Source of the DNA: Dasypus novemcinctus
Taxonomy: Eukaryota > Chordata > Mammalia > Cingulata > Dasypodidae
Reading direction: 5' to 3'
NCBI RefSeq assembly: GCF_030445035.2
Contig: NC_080678.1
Location: forward strand, 119,107,947-119,171,946
Length of the DNA: 64,000 nt
Both the position numbers and the translations under genes were made by a program. Positions 42,231-52,554 of this stretch are shown here, piece after piece. The notes under the pieces are model-generated. The model saw only the letters and a program-made list of their open reading frames with translations, was not told where the DNA came from and made no database searches. Numbering within the stretch: position 1 is the stretch's first letter; each line of letters opens with the position of its first letter.

Positions 42231-42509
42231 AGGATAATGGAAGCCAACTTTCTGCATATTAGAGAAGGAAAATGCACATATGAAAGGGAGAAAACTAGAA
42301 TGACTCCTGTGTGTTGGACTGGAATTGAAGGTATTGTTGTGAATGCATGGTTTTTTCTCTCTTTCTTTCTTTATCTATATCTTTAGAATTAAATATAAAT
42401 ATAAATGTGTGTATGCATGTGTGTATTCTATTCACTGACAGGGCCTGGGAGCAATGACATCCCAATAGCAACGAGCACATCTAGCACCAGATCTTGGTTT
42501 CCACTTATC
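42231..42509. other. Unassigned AT-rich DNA
   Basis: Includes a TTTC-rich run near 42352-42373 and GT-rich words near 42403-42426. 'gacatcccaatagcaacgagcacatct' region hints at an old antisense repeat, not identified. Confidence 0.4.
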
Positions 42510-43020
42510 TTTTGTATTAGTTTCTAGTTGGTGATGCAGCAAATTTGGTGGCTTAAAACAATACAAATATATTATCTTACAGACCTGGAAGTCAGAAACA
42601 CAAAATAAGTCTTAAGAGGTGAAAAATCAAGCTTCAGCAGAGTCAGCAGACATCAGTTCCTTCTGGAGGTTCTAGTGGACAATCAGTTTCCCTGCCTTTT
42701 CCAGCTTCTAGAAGCTTCCTGCATTTCTTGGCTCATTGCCGCTTTCCAAATTCAGAGCTGGCAATTGCATCACTCTGACATCTTTTGTCCTCACTTTTCT
42801 TTCTCTGACTCTGACTCTCCTTCCTCCCTCTTTCACTTATAATGAGCCTTGTGATTACACTGGACCCAGCTAGATAATCCAGGATAATCTCCCCATTTCA
42901 ATATCCCTAATTTAATCACATCTGCAAAGTTTCTTTGCTGTATAAAATCACATATTAACCAGTTCTGGGGATTAAAATGTGGTCATCTTTGGGGGACATT
43001 TTTCTATCTATCACACCATT
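42510..43020 (+). mobile_element. Ancient medium-reiteration repeat (unnamed)
   Basis: Layout '...tagtttctagttggtgatgcagcaaatttggtggcttaaaacaat' region, 'attatcttacagacctggaagtc', 'cagcagacatcagttccttctgg', 'taatttaatcacatctgcaaag', 'ggggacatttttctatcta' corresponds to a widespread placental repeat beginning near 'gtattagtttctag' and ending near 'ctatctatcacacc'. No coding capacity. Confidence 0.5.
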
Positions 43021-43196
43021 CTCCCCTGAAGGAACTAGGGCTGATTATTATTTTAATGGACAAAGTGTTTTAGAGCAGTTGAAATAATATTAGGATTGTG
43101 TTCCAGGTGGGATAGAACAGCTGTGGTAAATCAGCATTCCCACAAGAACAATAAAAATGGCAAAAAAAAAAAAAAAAGGAAATAAATTAGAAGTTA
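43021..43196. other. Unassigned DNA ending in an A run
   Basis: An A run of about 15 at 43163-43177 suggests a retrotransposed tail on the plus strand. The body upstream is not recognised. Confidence 0.4.
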
Positions 43197-46055
43197 TCAC
43201 TACTGGAAAGATGGCCAAGTGAGAAGCTTCACATCTCCATTCCCCCACAGAAGCTTTGAACAACCAGCAAGAACTGGACTAGCAGAAGCATCTTTCTTAA
43301 AAATCCAGCAAACGAAGGACTGCAGTAACAGGGCAAGTGCCAAATCAAGAAAAAGCCTACCTAAAAGTGGTAGGATCTTCTGAGCTACTAGTGTGGATTT
43401 TGGTCCTAGTTTTGAAAGGAGCAGAGTAGCCTTTCTGTGTATATTGGGAGCATGTATATCTGGTCCAATCTGTCTGGTGATGTCCTGAGGGACCCACCTT
43501 CCCAAAACATGCTTTGTGTGTTGAAGGAAGGTCATGGAACTCTCTTACAGAACACTATAGGAGAACAGTCAAGTTGTGCTGCTGGGCCAAGGGATTGTTA
43601 GCTATAACATGCAGTGTTGTACTTGGGACCTTGAGGAAACTCTTTCCTAGGGAAGAGGGGACATTCATATCTGTGTAAATGGGAGAATCCTCAAGGCCAC
43701 AAATGCAGAAAGTTCAGGGAGGCACCAGTGCATTGGCCTGGAGCTATTTGTGTGGTTAAGTTCTGAGGAAGAGCATTCACACAGATCAATAGGCAAAGAG
43801 GGAAAGGTGTTTTCTTTTTTTCCTTTTTTTTTGGTTAGCTCCTGGCATTCCAGAAGAATTCTGTCATAATACTAGGTAGATACAAGCTTAAGGAACAGAT
43901 GCCTCAGAGTCTAAATTCTATGTACATCACATTAAAATATTCAAATACCCAGGTTTCAACCAACGATTACAAAACATTCCAAGAAAAGTCCCATGAAGTG
44001 ATGGCCCAGATAAAGGAGAAGATGAAAGCATTAGAAACTATCCATGAGGAGGCCCAGATCTGAGACTTACCAGACAAAGACTCAAAAAAATTGTCCAAAT
44101 TATGCTTAAAAATCTAAAAGAAAACATGGACAGAGAACTAAAGATAATATAATAAAGAACACAATACATAAACACAAAGGGAATACCAATAGGGATATAA
44201 TGATTATGAAAAGGAAACAAACAGAACTGAAGACCACACTAAGAAATAAAAAATTTCCTAGAGGGATTCAACAGCAGATTAGGGCTGTTAGAAGAAAGAA
44301 TCCTTGAACTTAAAGATAAGAAAATTGAAATCATCCAGTCTGAGGAAGAGAAAGAAGAAAAAATATAGAAAAGTGAATAGAATCTGAGGACCCTGTGGGT
44401 CCTCAGTATACCATCAAGTATACCAAAATATGCATTGAGGAAGTTCCAGAAGGAGAAGAAAGAAAGAAAGGGTCAGAGTGAATACGCAAAGAAATAATGG
44501 CTGAAACTCCTCACATGTGAAAGACAGGAATATACACATCCAAGATCCTCAACTAACCCCAAAAAGAATAAACTCAATTAGACCTACACCATGGCATATT
44601 CCAATCAAACTATTGAATGCCAAAGATAAGGAGTTCTGAAAGCCCCAAGAGAGAAGCAACGTGTCACATGCCAGGGAGCCTCAATAAGATTAAGTGCCAA
44701 TTTCTGATTAGAAACCATGGTGGCAAGAAGGTAATGTGAAGACATATTTAAAGTGCTAAAAACAAAACAAAACAAAAACTCTGCCAACCAAAAATTCTCT
44801 ATCTGTCAAACTGTCTTTCAAAAATGAGGAGCAATTAAGACATTCCCAGACAAGCAAAGGTTGAGGGTGTTTGTTACCACTAGACGGGCCCTATAAGGGA
44901 TGATAAAGAGATTTCTGCAGGTTGAAAGGAAAGGACATTAGACAATAGATCAAGCCACATGAAGAAACAAAGATCTCCAGTAAGAGCAACTGTTGGAGTA
45001 AATATAAATGCCAGTATTATTGTATTTTTGTTTGTAATCCACTTTTAACTTCCTACAGCATCTAAAAGGCAAATGTATAAACTGTAATGAGAAATCAGTG
45101 GTTTTGGACTCCTAATGTAAAAATTTGTATTTTGTGAGAAGAACTATGTAAAAGTAGGGGAACAGAGGTATATAGGAACATAATTTGTGAATAGGATTGA
45201 ATTCAAGTTGATACCAGTGAAAATGAGATTTTTACAGATTTAGGATGTTAAAATAAAAATAAGCCCATGATAATTAGAAAGAAAATATTGGAGAATATGC
45301 AAGTTCATAAAAACAGTAATTAGACTACAGATTGTCAGGAGCAGGGGACAGGGGAAATAGAGAGTTAATGCAAAATAGGTGTAGGGTTTCTGTTTGGGAA
45401 GGTGGTAATATTATAGCAATGGAAGGTTGTGAGGTACTGCAAGACAGTTGAATGGGATGAATTCCACTGAATGTTCTGCTTGAGAGTCGTTTGGGTTGTG
45501 TTTATGTTGTATAATTGTTCCCACAATTAAAAACAAAGAAAGAGCAATTACAAAGACAAAGACAATGACAATTAAAGGAAATAAATGATCCTGGATGGAA
45601 TCTAACAAGGGAGGAGATATGGATCAAAAGGACCTTGTTGGAACATATCAAAGAACAATAGAATATAGACTATAAGCTTTATATCAATATTAAATTTCTT
45701 GTACTTGATAACTGCACATGATAACTGATACCTACGTGAATATCCTCATTCTTAAAGAAATGTACATGGTATTACTAAGGGTTCAAGGAGCAGGATGTAT
45801 GTAACCTATGCTCAGTGTTCATAAAATGGACTGATAAATAGAGAGATAGATATATAGATGGTTAGATGGATTGATAGAAAGATGGATGGATAACTAGAAT
45901 AATACAGAAAATGTGGCAAAATGTTAAAATTCATGGATCTGGGTATTGGGGGGTAGAAGTATGTTTGACTTTTCTGCATGGGGTTTGTATTATTTTTGTA
46001 ACTGTCCTGTAAGTTTGAAAGTATTTTAAGATTAAAAAATTTTAAAAATCAATTA
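43197..46055 (+). mobile_element. HAL1-like (half-L1) element, nearly complete
   Basis: HAL1 elements carry an L1-type ORF1 but no ORF2. Here the start 'aagatggccaagtgagaagc' with 'ccccacagaagctttgaacaacc' looks like a 5' end. ORF1-derived sequence follows at about 43890-44800 ('cagacaaagactcaaaaaaa', 'ggaagttccagaaggagaagaa', 'gaagcaacgtgtcacatgcc', 'tcagtctttcaaaaatgaggagc'-like text). Then comes a long non-coding 3' UTR without any ORF2 text, ending near 'aagtattttaagattaaaaaatttt'. A (GATA/GATG)-rich run lies at 45835-45895. All frames are broken. It could instead be a chance-deleted L1M. Confidence 0.65.
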
Positions 46056-46154
46056 AGTTACTATATCAACAAACTAAAGAATAAAAATCTCATAATCTAT
46101 CAATTGATACAGAAAAAGCATTTGAAGCAATCCAACACCCAGTGGTTAATCATA

Positions 46155-46606
46155 TAAATACAGGAATGTTCTGCTTCAAGGTGTTAAGCATATGGTGGTA
46201 CATGGGAAAATATAACACATGTAACTTATAAACTATAGTTAATAATATTGTAATATTTTGTAGCAAAAGCAAAGAAAGTACTATAGCAATGCCAAAGGTA
46301 AAAAAAAGAGTATGAGGTTTAGTGTTATGAGATATGAATATGATTAAGCATATTTTTTCTTCTTTATTTTCTTCATTAACAAGGAGACCTTGATCTTGTC
46401 ATTTAATCAGTTTGTGTTCAACTGTGTACTTTTCTAAACACTGGAGGGACAATTGAGTTTGGTTTTAGTATTACATGTGATAAAAGTGCTTGGACAGAAT
46501 ATTTTGGAATAATGATTTCATAACTTTTTAATCTGCCTTTTGCCTGTTATTTTATTTTTTGAATTTGAAATAAGGTTTACTTAATTCATTACTGATTAAA
46601 AAAAAA
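46155..46606 (+). mobile_element. Insert within L1: L1 3' UTR-like fragment with A tail
   Basis: Host L1 text stops near 'aatcatataaatac' and resumes at 'ctcttggcaaactaggaatag'. The interposed DNA includes 'ataaactatagttaataatattg', resembling the repeated 3' UTR module at 51.7 kb, and ends in an A run (46597-46607). A younger, short 3'-end insertion is likely. TSD unclear. Confidence 0.55.
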
Positions 46607-46908
46607 AACTCTTGGCAAACTAGGAATAGAAGAGAATTTCCTCAACTGGATAAGCAACATCTACAAAAAGACCTACAACTAAAATCACACTTAATATGAA
46701 GTGGTGAACAGTTTTCTTCTAAGATTGGGGGGAAGGCAAAGATGTATGCTTTCACCACTCTTAACATATTACTGAAGTTCTATCCATTTCAATAAGGCAA
46801 GAAAAAGAAGTAAAGGTCATACAAAAAGGATAAGAAGAAAGATGTAACTGTCCCTATTTGCAGATGACATCATTGTTGACATAGAAAATCCCAAAGCACC
46901 TACAAAAC

Positions 46909-47199
46909 ATGCTTCTGGAACTAAAAGGGAATTCAACAAGGTCACTGGATATAAAATCAATGCACAAAAATCAACGAGACTTCTGTATACTAATAATGAA
47001 CATGTGGAAACTATTTATAATCACTTCAAAGAAAAGGAAATGTTTAGGTATAAACTTAACAAAACATGTACAGGACCTGCATGCTGAAAATTATAAAATG
47101 CTGCTGAAAGAAGAAAATAAAATGGAGAGATATACTGTGTTCATGCATTGGCTGACTCAACACAGTAAAGGTGTCAATTCTGCACAAATTGAACTATAG
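46909..47199 (+). pseudogene. L1 ORF2 remnant (distal RT domain)
   Basis: 96 open codons following the FADD motif of the same element, corresponding to ORF2p text after RT motif C (thumb region; 'SLDIKSMHKNQR' replaces the usual 'GYKINVQKS'-type block). Isolated by upstream and downstream stops. No function expected. Confidence 0.65.
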
Positions 47200-48720
47200 G
47201 CTTAATGCAATACCTATCAAAATCTTAGCAAAGTTCTTTGTAGGCATAAACAAACTTATTCTAAAATGAATGTGGAAAGGTACAAGCCCTAGAATTGTGA
47301 ATAATCTTAGCAGTGAAGAATAAAGTGGGAGGATTCATTCTATCTGATATTAAACCTGTTATGTAGGAACAGCAATCAAGACAGGGTGGTACTGGTATAG
47401 ATCAATGGAACAGAATAGAGAACCCTGAAATAGATGCACACAAATATGCCCAGCTGGCTTTTGATAAAGTTGCAACAGCAATTCAATGGAGGGAAGATAG
47501 ATTTTTCAACAAACAGTGCTGGAGTGATCGGGCATCCATTGTAATGAACTCAAAGTGGATCACAGATTTATGTATAAAACTTAAAACTATAAAACTTTCA
47601 GAAAAAAATTTAGAAGAAAATCATCAGGATCTAGGTCTAGGCAGAGTTCCTAGATTTTACACCAAAGGTATACTCCATAGAAGGAAAAATTGATAAATTG
47701 GACCTCTTCAAAATTCAAAACACTTGCTTTCAAGATCCTGTAAGAGGATGAAAAGAAGAGCTAAAGAGTGGGGGAAAATATTTTCAGACCACTTATTCAG
47801 AAAAAGGACTTGTATCTAGAATATATAAAGAACACTCAAAATTAACATGAAAAATAACCAAACTGTCCAATTAGAAAATAAGCAAAAGTCATGAGTAGAC
47901 AGTTCACCAGAGAGGATATACACATTCCAAATAAACATGTGAAAAGATGTTTCAAATTGCTAGCTGATTAGGGAAATGAAAATTAAAACCACAATGTGAT
48001 ATCACTACCTACCTATCAGAATGGCTAAAATAAAATTAATGATGACACCAAACATGACTAGAATGTGGAGAAACTGGATTACTCATACATTGTTGGTGAG
48101 CTTGTAAAATGGTACAGCCACTCTGGAAAACAGATTGACAATTTCTTATGAAGCTAAACATCCAACTACCATACTATCTAGCAGTTGTACTCTTGGGCAT
48201 TTATTCTAGAGAAATGAAAACATGTTTACACAACATCCTGTGCAAGAAATGTCCATAGCAGTTTTCTTCATAAAGCTGAAAACTGGAAACAAGATATTCT
48301 TTAATGGGTGACGTGGAATATTATTTGGCCATATAAATTATTGATTCACACAACAACTTGGTGAATCACCTGGGAAGTGTGCATAATAAAACAACACAAT
48401 CCCACAAGGTTACATACTATATGATTCCATTTAAACATTCTTGAAATGACAAAACTGTAGAAACAGAAAGCAGATTAGTGGTTGCTAGAGGCTGAGGTGT
48501 GTCTACAAAAGGACATCATAAGGGATCCTTGTGGTGATGGGAATGTTTTATATATTGACTATCAATGTCAATATCCTCTTTTGATATTGGAGTGTAGTCT
48601 TACAAGAGGGAATCATTTGAGGAAACTGGGTAAAGGGTAGAGAGATCTCTCTGTATAATGTCTTACAACTGAATGTGAATCTATATTTATCTCAAAATAA
48701 AAAGTTTAATTAAAAAATTA

Positions 48721-49369
48721 GTGATAAAATGTGTTAAAAAGTTTAAAAAATCCAATAAAACTTCTAGATCTGGTACTTTGGGAAGTAGGATAGTGGCAAT
48801 TTTGACATATTCCTCTACTTATTTTCATACTTGGTATCATTGTATTTTCTGTCTCTCCTGGGGTCATGTGTAATAAATAATATTTTTTATGGCAAATTTT
48901 CATTTCACACACTTTTCACATTTCTTTGCAGGTTTGACTTTAATCTCTTGATTTGCTTTTGTTTCTGTGGTTATGTCTACATTTCCATTTCTCTTTTTGT
49001 GTATTTCCTCCTTTTTTATATTAGTCTGGTAAATTTTTTAAAATAAGAAAAATTACTTTTTATTTTGGCCCCAAAGTCTGCTTTTGAATGTATTAATTCC
49101 TCTGTCTCCTATTTTCTAATTGATTTTTTGATGCTTTTACCCTTACTAATTCCTTCCTTCTGCTTTCCTCATGCCTGTTCTTTGCATAACTTTTGTGTAA
49201 CTCTATTATTTTTTATTAGAGAAAGTTTATAGAAAAATCATGCAAAAATGCAGTTCCCACAAACCATCTTCACTTTGTGTAAATTTTAAATTGAGTTATT
49301 TCTGTTTGTTTCTATCTAGTAAAATAAGCTGAGTGTAAAATTTCTTCTGAGCACTGCTTTAATTTACCC
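48721..49369 (-). mobile_element. Fragments of antisense L1
   Basis: Antisense L1-like words occur around 49020-49200 ('ccttccttctgctttcctcatg'), a 3'-end-like piece at 49205-49262 ('tttattagagaaagtttatag'), and a post-endonuclease piece near 49335-49365 ('cttctgagcactgcttta'). 48721-49020 is T-rich and not assigned with confidence. Confidence 0.45.
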
Positions 49370-49998
49370 AGGTCAGCTAAAAGGGAGGTGAAGATGGTCA
49401 ACCACCACACAAGGGAACCGAGAGTGCCTACAACTCTAAGCAGGAGAATTGCATCCATCAACCTGTGGCATCTAACACCCCTCTCGATTTAGAGGTGGAG
49501 TAGACATCACCATCCCAGGGTCCACAGGATGGAGGAATAAAATTTGGATTAGAGCAGCCTTCCTGGTATCTTACTATAGAACTATTGTGACTAGTAATGG
49601 AAGAAATTGTAGCATTGATGTGGAGAAAGTGGCCATGGTAGTTGCTGAGGGCAGGGACAGGGAAGAAGAGATATGATGGGGGTGCATTTTTGGGACTTGG
49701 CGATGTTCTAAATGATATTGCAGGGACAGATGCTGAACATTATATATCGTGCCATAACCCACTGAATGTACTGCGGGAGAGTGTAAACTACAATGTAAAC
49801 TATTATCCATGTGGTGCAGTAGTGCTCCAAAATGTATTCACCAAATACAATGAATGTGCCACAATGATGAAAGAGGTTGTTGATGGGGAAGGATTGTGTG
49901 TGTGTGGGAATATACGGGAACCTCTTATATTTTTTAGTGTAACATTTTTTTGTGATCTATGTATCTTCAAAAAATACAGTTTAAAAAGTGAAAAAAAA
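49370..49998 (+). mobile_element. Lineage-type L1 3' UTR element with A tail
   Basis: Begins 'aggtcagctaaaagggaggtg' and ends 'gtatcttcaaaaaatacag' plus an A run at 49991-49998. Contains 'gtaaactattatccatgtgg' and 'caatgaatgtgccacaatga', which I associate with abundant xenarthran L1 3' ends. The frame 49642-50013 is spurious. Its A tail abuts the ORF1-containing L1 that follows, so that L1 may have inserted at the tail. Assignment to L1 and not an LTR is likely but unproven. Confidence 0.55.
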
Positions 49999-50178
49999 GA
50001 AGACATTAGATGAGCACAAAGAAGAATCTGAAAGCATACATAGAAAAACAGCAAATCTTATGTGAATGAAAGTCACAATAAATGAAATAGCAGATTTAAT
50101 AGCAGATTTGAGGAAGCAGAAGAAAGAATTGGTGAGCTTGAAGAAATGGCTTCTGAAAGTTAACATACAAAAGAACAG

Positions 50179-50580
50179 ATGGAGAAAAGAATGGAAAAAA
50201 TTGAACAAGGTGTCAGGGAACTAAACAACAGCAAGAGACATGCAAACATAAATGATACGGTGATTCCAGAGGGAGAAGAGAAGGAAAAGGGGGTAGAAGG
50301 AATATTTGAAGAAATAATGGTAGAAAATTTCCTAACCCTATTGAAGGAGATGGATCTCCATGTCCAAGAAGCACAACGTACAGCCACCCAAATAAATCTG
50401 ACTAGACCAACTCCGAGACACATACTAATCAGAATGTCAAATGCCAAAGACCAAGAGAGAATTCTGAGAGCAGCAAGAGAAAAGCAATGCATAACATATA
50501 AGGGATACTCAATAAGATTAAATACTGGATTCTCATCAGAAATCATGGAGGCAAGAAGACAGTGGTATGATATATTTTAA
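50179..50580 (+). pseudogene. L1 ORF1 protein fragment (RRM and C-terminal domain)
   Basis: 133 open codons covering the distal half of the L1 ORF1 RNA-binding chaperone: end of the coiled coil ('MEKIEQGVRELNN'), RRM region ('GIFEEIMVENF', 'TPRHILIRMSN') and C-terminal domain ('ILRAAREKQCITYKG', 'ARRQWYDIF'). Complete ORF1p has about 330-340 residues, so the N-terminal half is missing; upstream (about 50000-50160) the coiled coil is recognisable but has stops. The RNA-binding surface looks better kept than in any other element in this window. Confidence 0.85.
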
Positions 50581-51379
50581 ATATTGGAAGAGTAAAACTT
50601 CCAGTCAAAAATCTTATATCCAGGAAGATTGTCCTTCAAAAATGAGGACAAGTTTAGTATATTCACAGATAAACAGAAACTGAGAGAGTTTGTAACCAAG
50701 AGACCAGCTTTGCAGGGAATACTACAGGGTATGCTACAGTCTGAAAAGAAAAGACAGGAGAGGGAGGCTTGGAAGAGAGTCTAGAAATGAAGATTACATC
50801 AGTAAAAGTAACTAAAAGTGCTAAAAGAGTGGTGAAAATAAATTATGGCAGATAAAACCCAAATATTTAGGAATAAACTTAGCCAATGATGTAAAGCACT
50901 TGTATTCAGAAAACTACAACTCATTGTTAAAAGAAATAAAAACAAGACCTAGATAATTGGAAGAACATTCCATGCTCACAGACTGGAAGACTAAATATCG
51001 TTAAGATGTCAATTCTATTCAAATCAATATACAGATTCAATGCAATCCCAAAAAAATTCCACCAGTATTTTAAAAATAAATGGAAAACATGATCATCAAA
51101 TTTATTTGGATGGGTAAGGGGTCCTGAATAGCTAGAAACATCTTAAAAAGGAGAAGTGAAGTTGGAGGACTCTCACTTCTGGACTTTAAATCATATTACC
51201 TACCTATACTGGTAAAAACAGCAAGGTATTGGCCTAAAGACAGACACATAGACCAATGGAACCTAATTGATGGTTCAGAACAGACCCTCACATCTAGGGT
51301 CAAGTGATTTTTTTACAAGTCTGTGGTACAGATGCAAGAGTGTCCTTTGGGAATTAGAGCAGATGTACATCACTATTTC

Positions 51380-52183
51380 AGGGTGGTGGGAATATGGAGA
51401 AGATGGGAAAAATACAACTGGAGTGATCTATGGACTGCAGTTAACAGTAATAGTGTAATATTCATGCATCTATGCCAAAGATGTACTGTGCTGATAATGG
51501 GGGAGTATGGAAAAAGTGTGCCAAATGTATACTATGGACCTGGTAATAATCTGATGATATTTTTTCATAATCTGTAACAAGTGTTCCACCATGGTATGTG
51601 GTGTTGATGGAGGGGTGTTGTATGGGAATTCTGCACGAGCAGGATAGTTTTGTAAGTTTACAACTTCTATCATAAAAATATATTTAAAAAACAATAATAG
51701 GGTAGGTTGGGGGGAAATACACCAAATGTAAGATAAGGACTATAGTTAGTAGTAAAATTTTGATGATATTCTTTCATAGTTTGTAACAAATGTCTCACAA
51801 CAATGCAAGGTGTTGGTGGTGGGTTGATGTTTAGGACCCATGCATGATGCTATGCATGTTTGCTTTGTAAGCTCACAACTTTTACTAGACACTTATTGTT
51901 TATGTATGTTCATGTATAAATGATATAATAATAATAATAGGGTGGGTTGGGGGAAAAGTACACCAAATATAAAATACTTTGATTAGTAGTAATAGTTTGA
52001 GGATGCTCTTTAATCATTAGTTAAAAATGTATCACAGCAATGCAAGGTATTGTTGGTAGGGTAAGGTATGAGAGACCCGTATGATGTTATGTATGGTTGT
52101 TTTGTAAGCTCACACCTATTACTATACACTTACTGTTTATGTATGTTTCTGTATGAATGATATATTTCAATAAATGAAAAAAA
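51380..52183 (+). repeat. Tandemly repeated L1 3' UTR module (four units)
   Basis: Units 51699-51938 (240 bp) and 51939-52183 (245 bp) share 'agggt.ggttgggg', 'acaccaaat', 'gattagtagtaa' or 'agttagtagtaa', 'acaatgcaaggt', 'ttttgtaagctcac' and 'tgtttatgtatgtt'. A shorter unit (51495-51698) and a decayed one (51380-51494) precede them. The last unit carries the AATAAA signal. Confidence 0.85.
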
Positions 52184-52184
52184 A

Positions 52185-52554
52185 GTTAAAAAAATCTGTA
52201 CCTGTGAATGATCAGACATAGTGTTTTTATTATTGCTATTTACAGAAATACTTAGGAATGTTTGGGGCTCAGACTAGAGGTGTTCAGAAGTGGATTAATT
52301 ACACCCTTGTTTCATGACACACTCCATTATTGTCCCCGGAATGGCTCTCTTCTGCCATTTATCTATTTGCTGCTTATGTGCTTGTTTGTTTTGAATAATA
52401 AATAACTGGGAACTCCCCACACAAGGACAAAAATGAGAACTTTAGCTGGTATCTTCCTCTGGGAGCCTCTCCCATCTCATCCTCTTACTGCCATTCACCA
52501 GCATCAAGCACCATTCTAAATATTATGTTAAAGCTTGTTTTCTTGCCCCCCCCC
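52185..52554. other. Unique DNA, no gene seen
   Basis: No recognisable repeat or exon. C run near 52543-52552. Confidence 0.5.

Larger units (their letters stand above)
46056..48720 (+). mobile_element. Old L1, ORF2 RT domain to 3' end, sense
   Basis: RT motif A is coded as IDTEKAF at 46103-46123. Motif C is FADD at 46857-46868, with both catalytic aspartates still coded. Distal ORF2 and 3' UTR follow ('ggaaacaagatattctttaatggg', 'ggtgaatcacctgggaagtg', 'gtagagagatctctctgta') down to an A-rich end near 48710. Many stops and frameshifts. A roughly 450-bp foreign segment interrupts it between motifs A and C. Confidence 0.85.
49999..52184 (+). mobile_element. L1 with two internal deletions (ORF1 / ORF2 fragment / 3' UTR)
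   Basis: Three collinear L1 parts are joined. ORF1 sequence runs from about 50000 to 50858. An ORF2 piece runs from about 50860 to 51326, collinear with 39340-39800 of the other L1 copy. Then comes a 3' UTR with AATAAA at 52169-52174 and an A run at 52177-52184. Missing are the endonuclease, most of RT (no FADD), and the ORF2 C terminus ('LFNKWCWENW' block). Junctions fall near 50858 and 51326. It could be a deleted copy or a non-autonomous derivative. Confidence 0.8.

Noticed and set aside
49370..49998. Solo LTR of an endogenous retrovirus
   Set aside because: No TG...CA termini, and it ends in a poly-A run. It fits an L1 3' end better.
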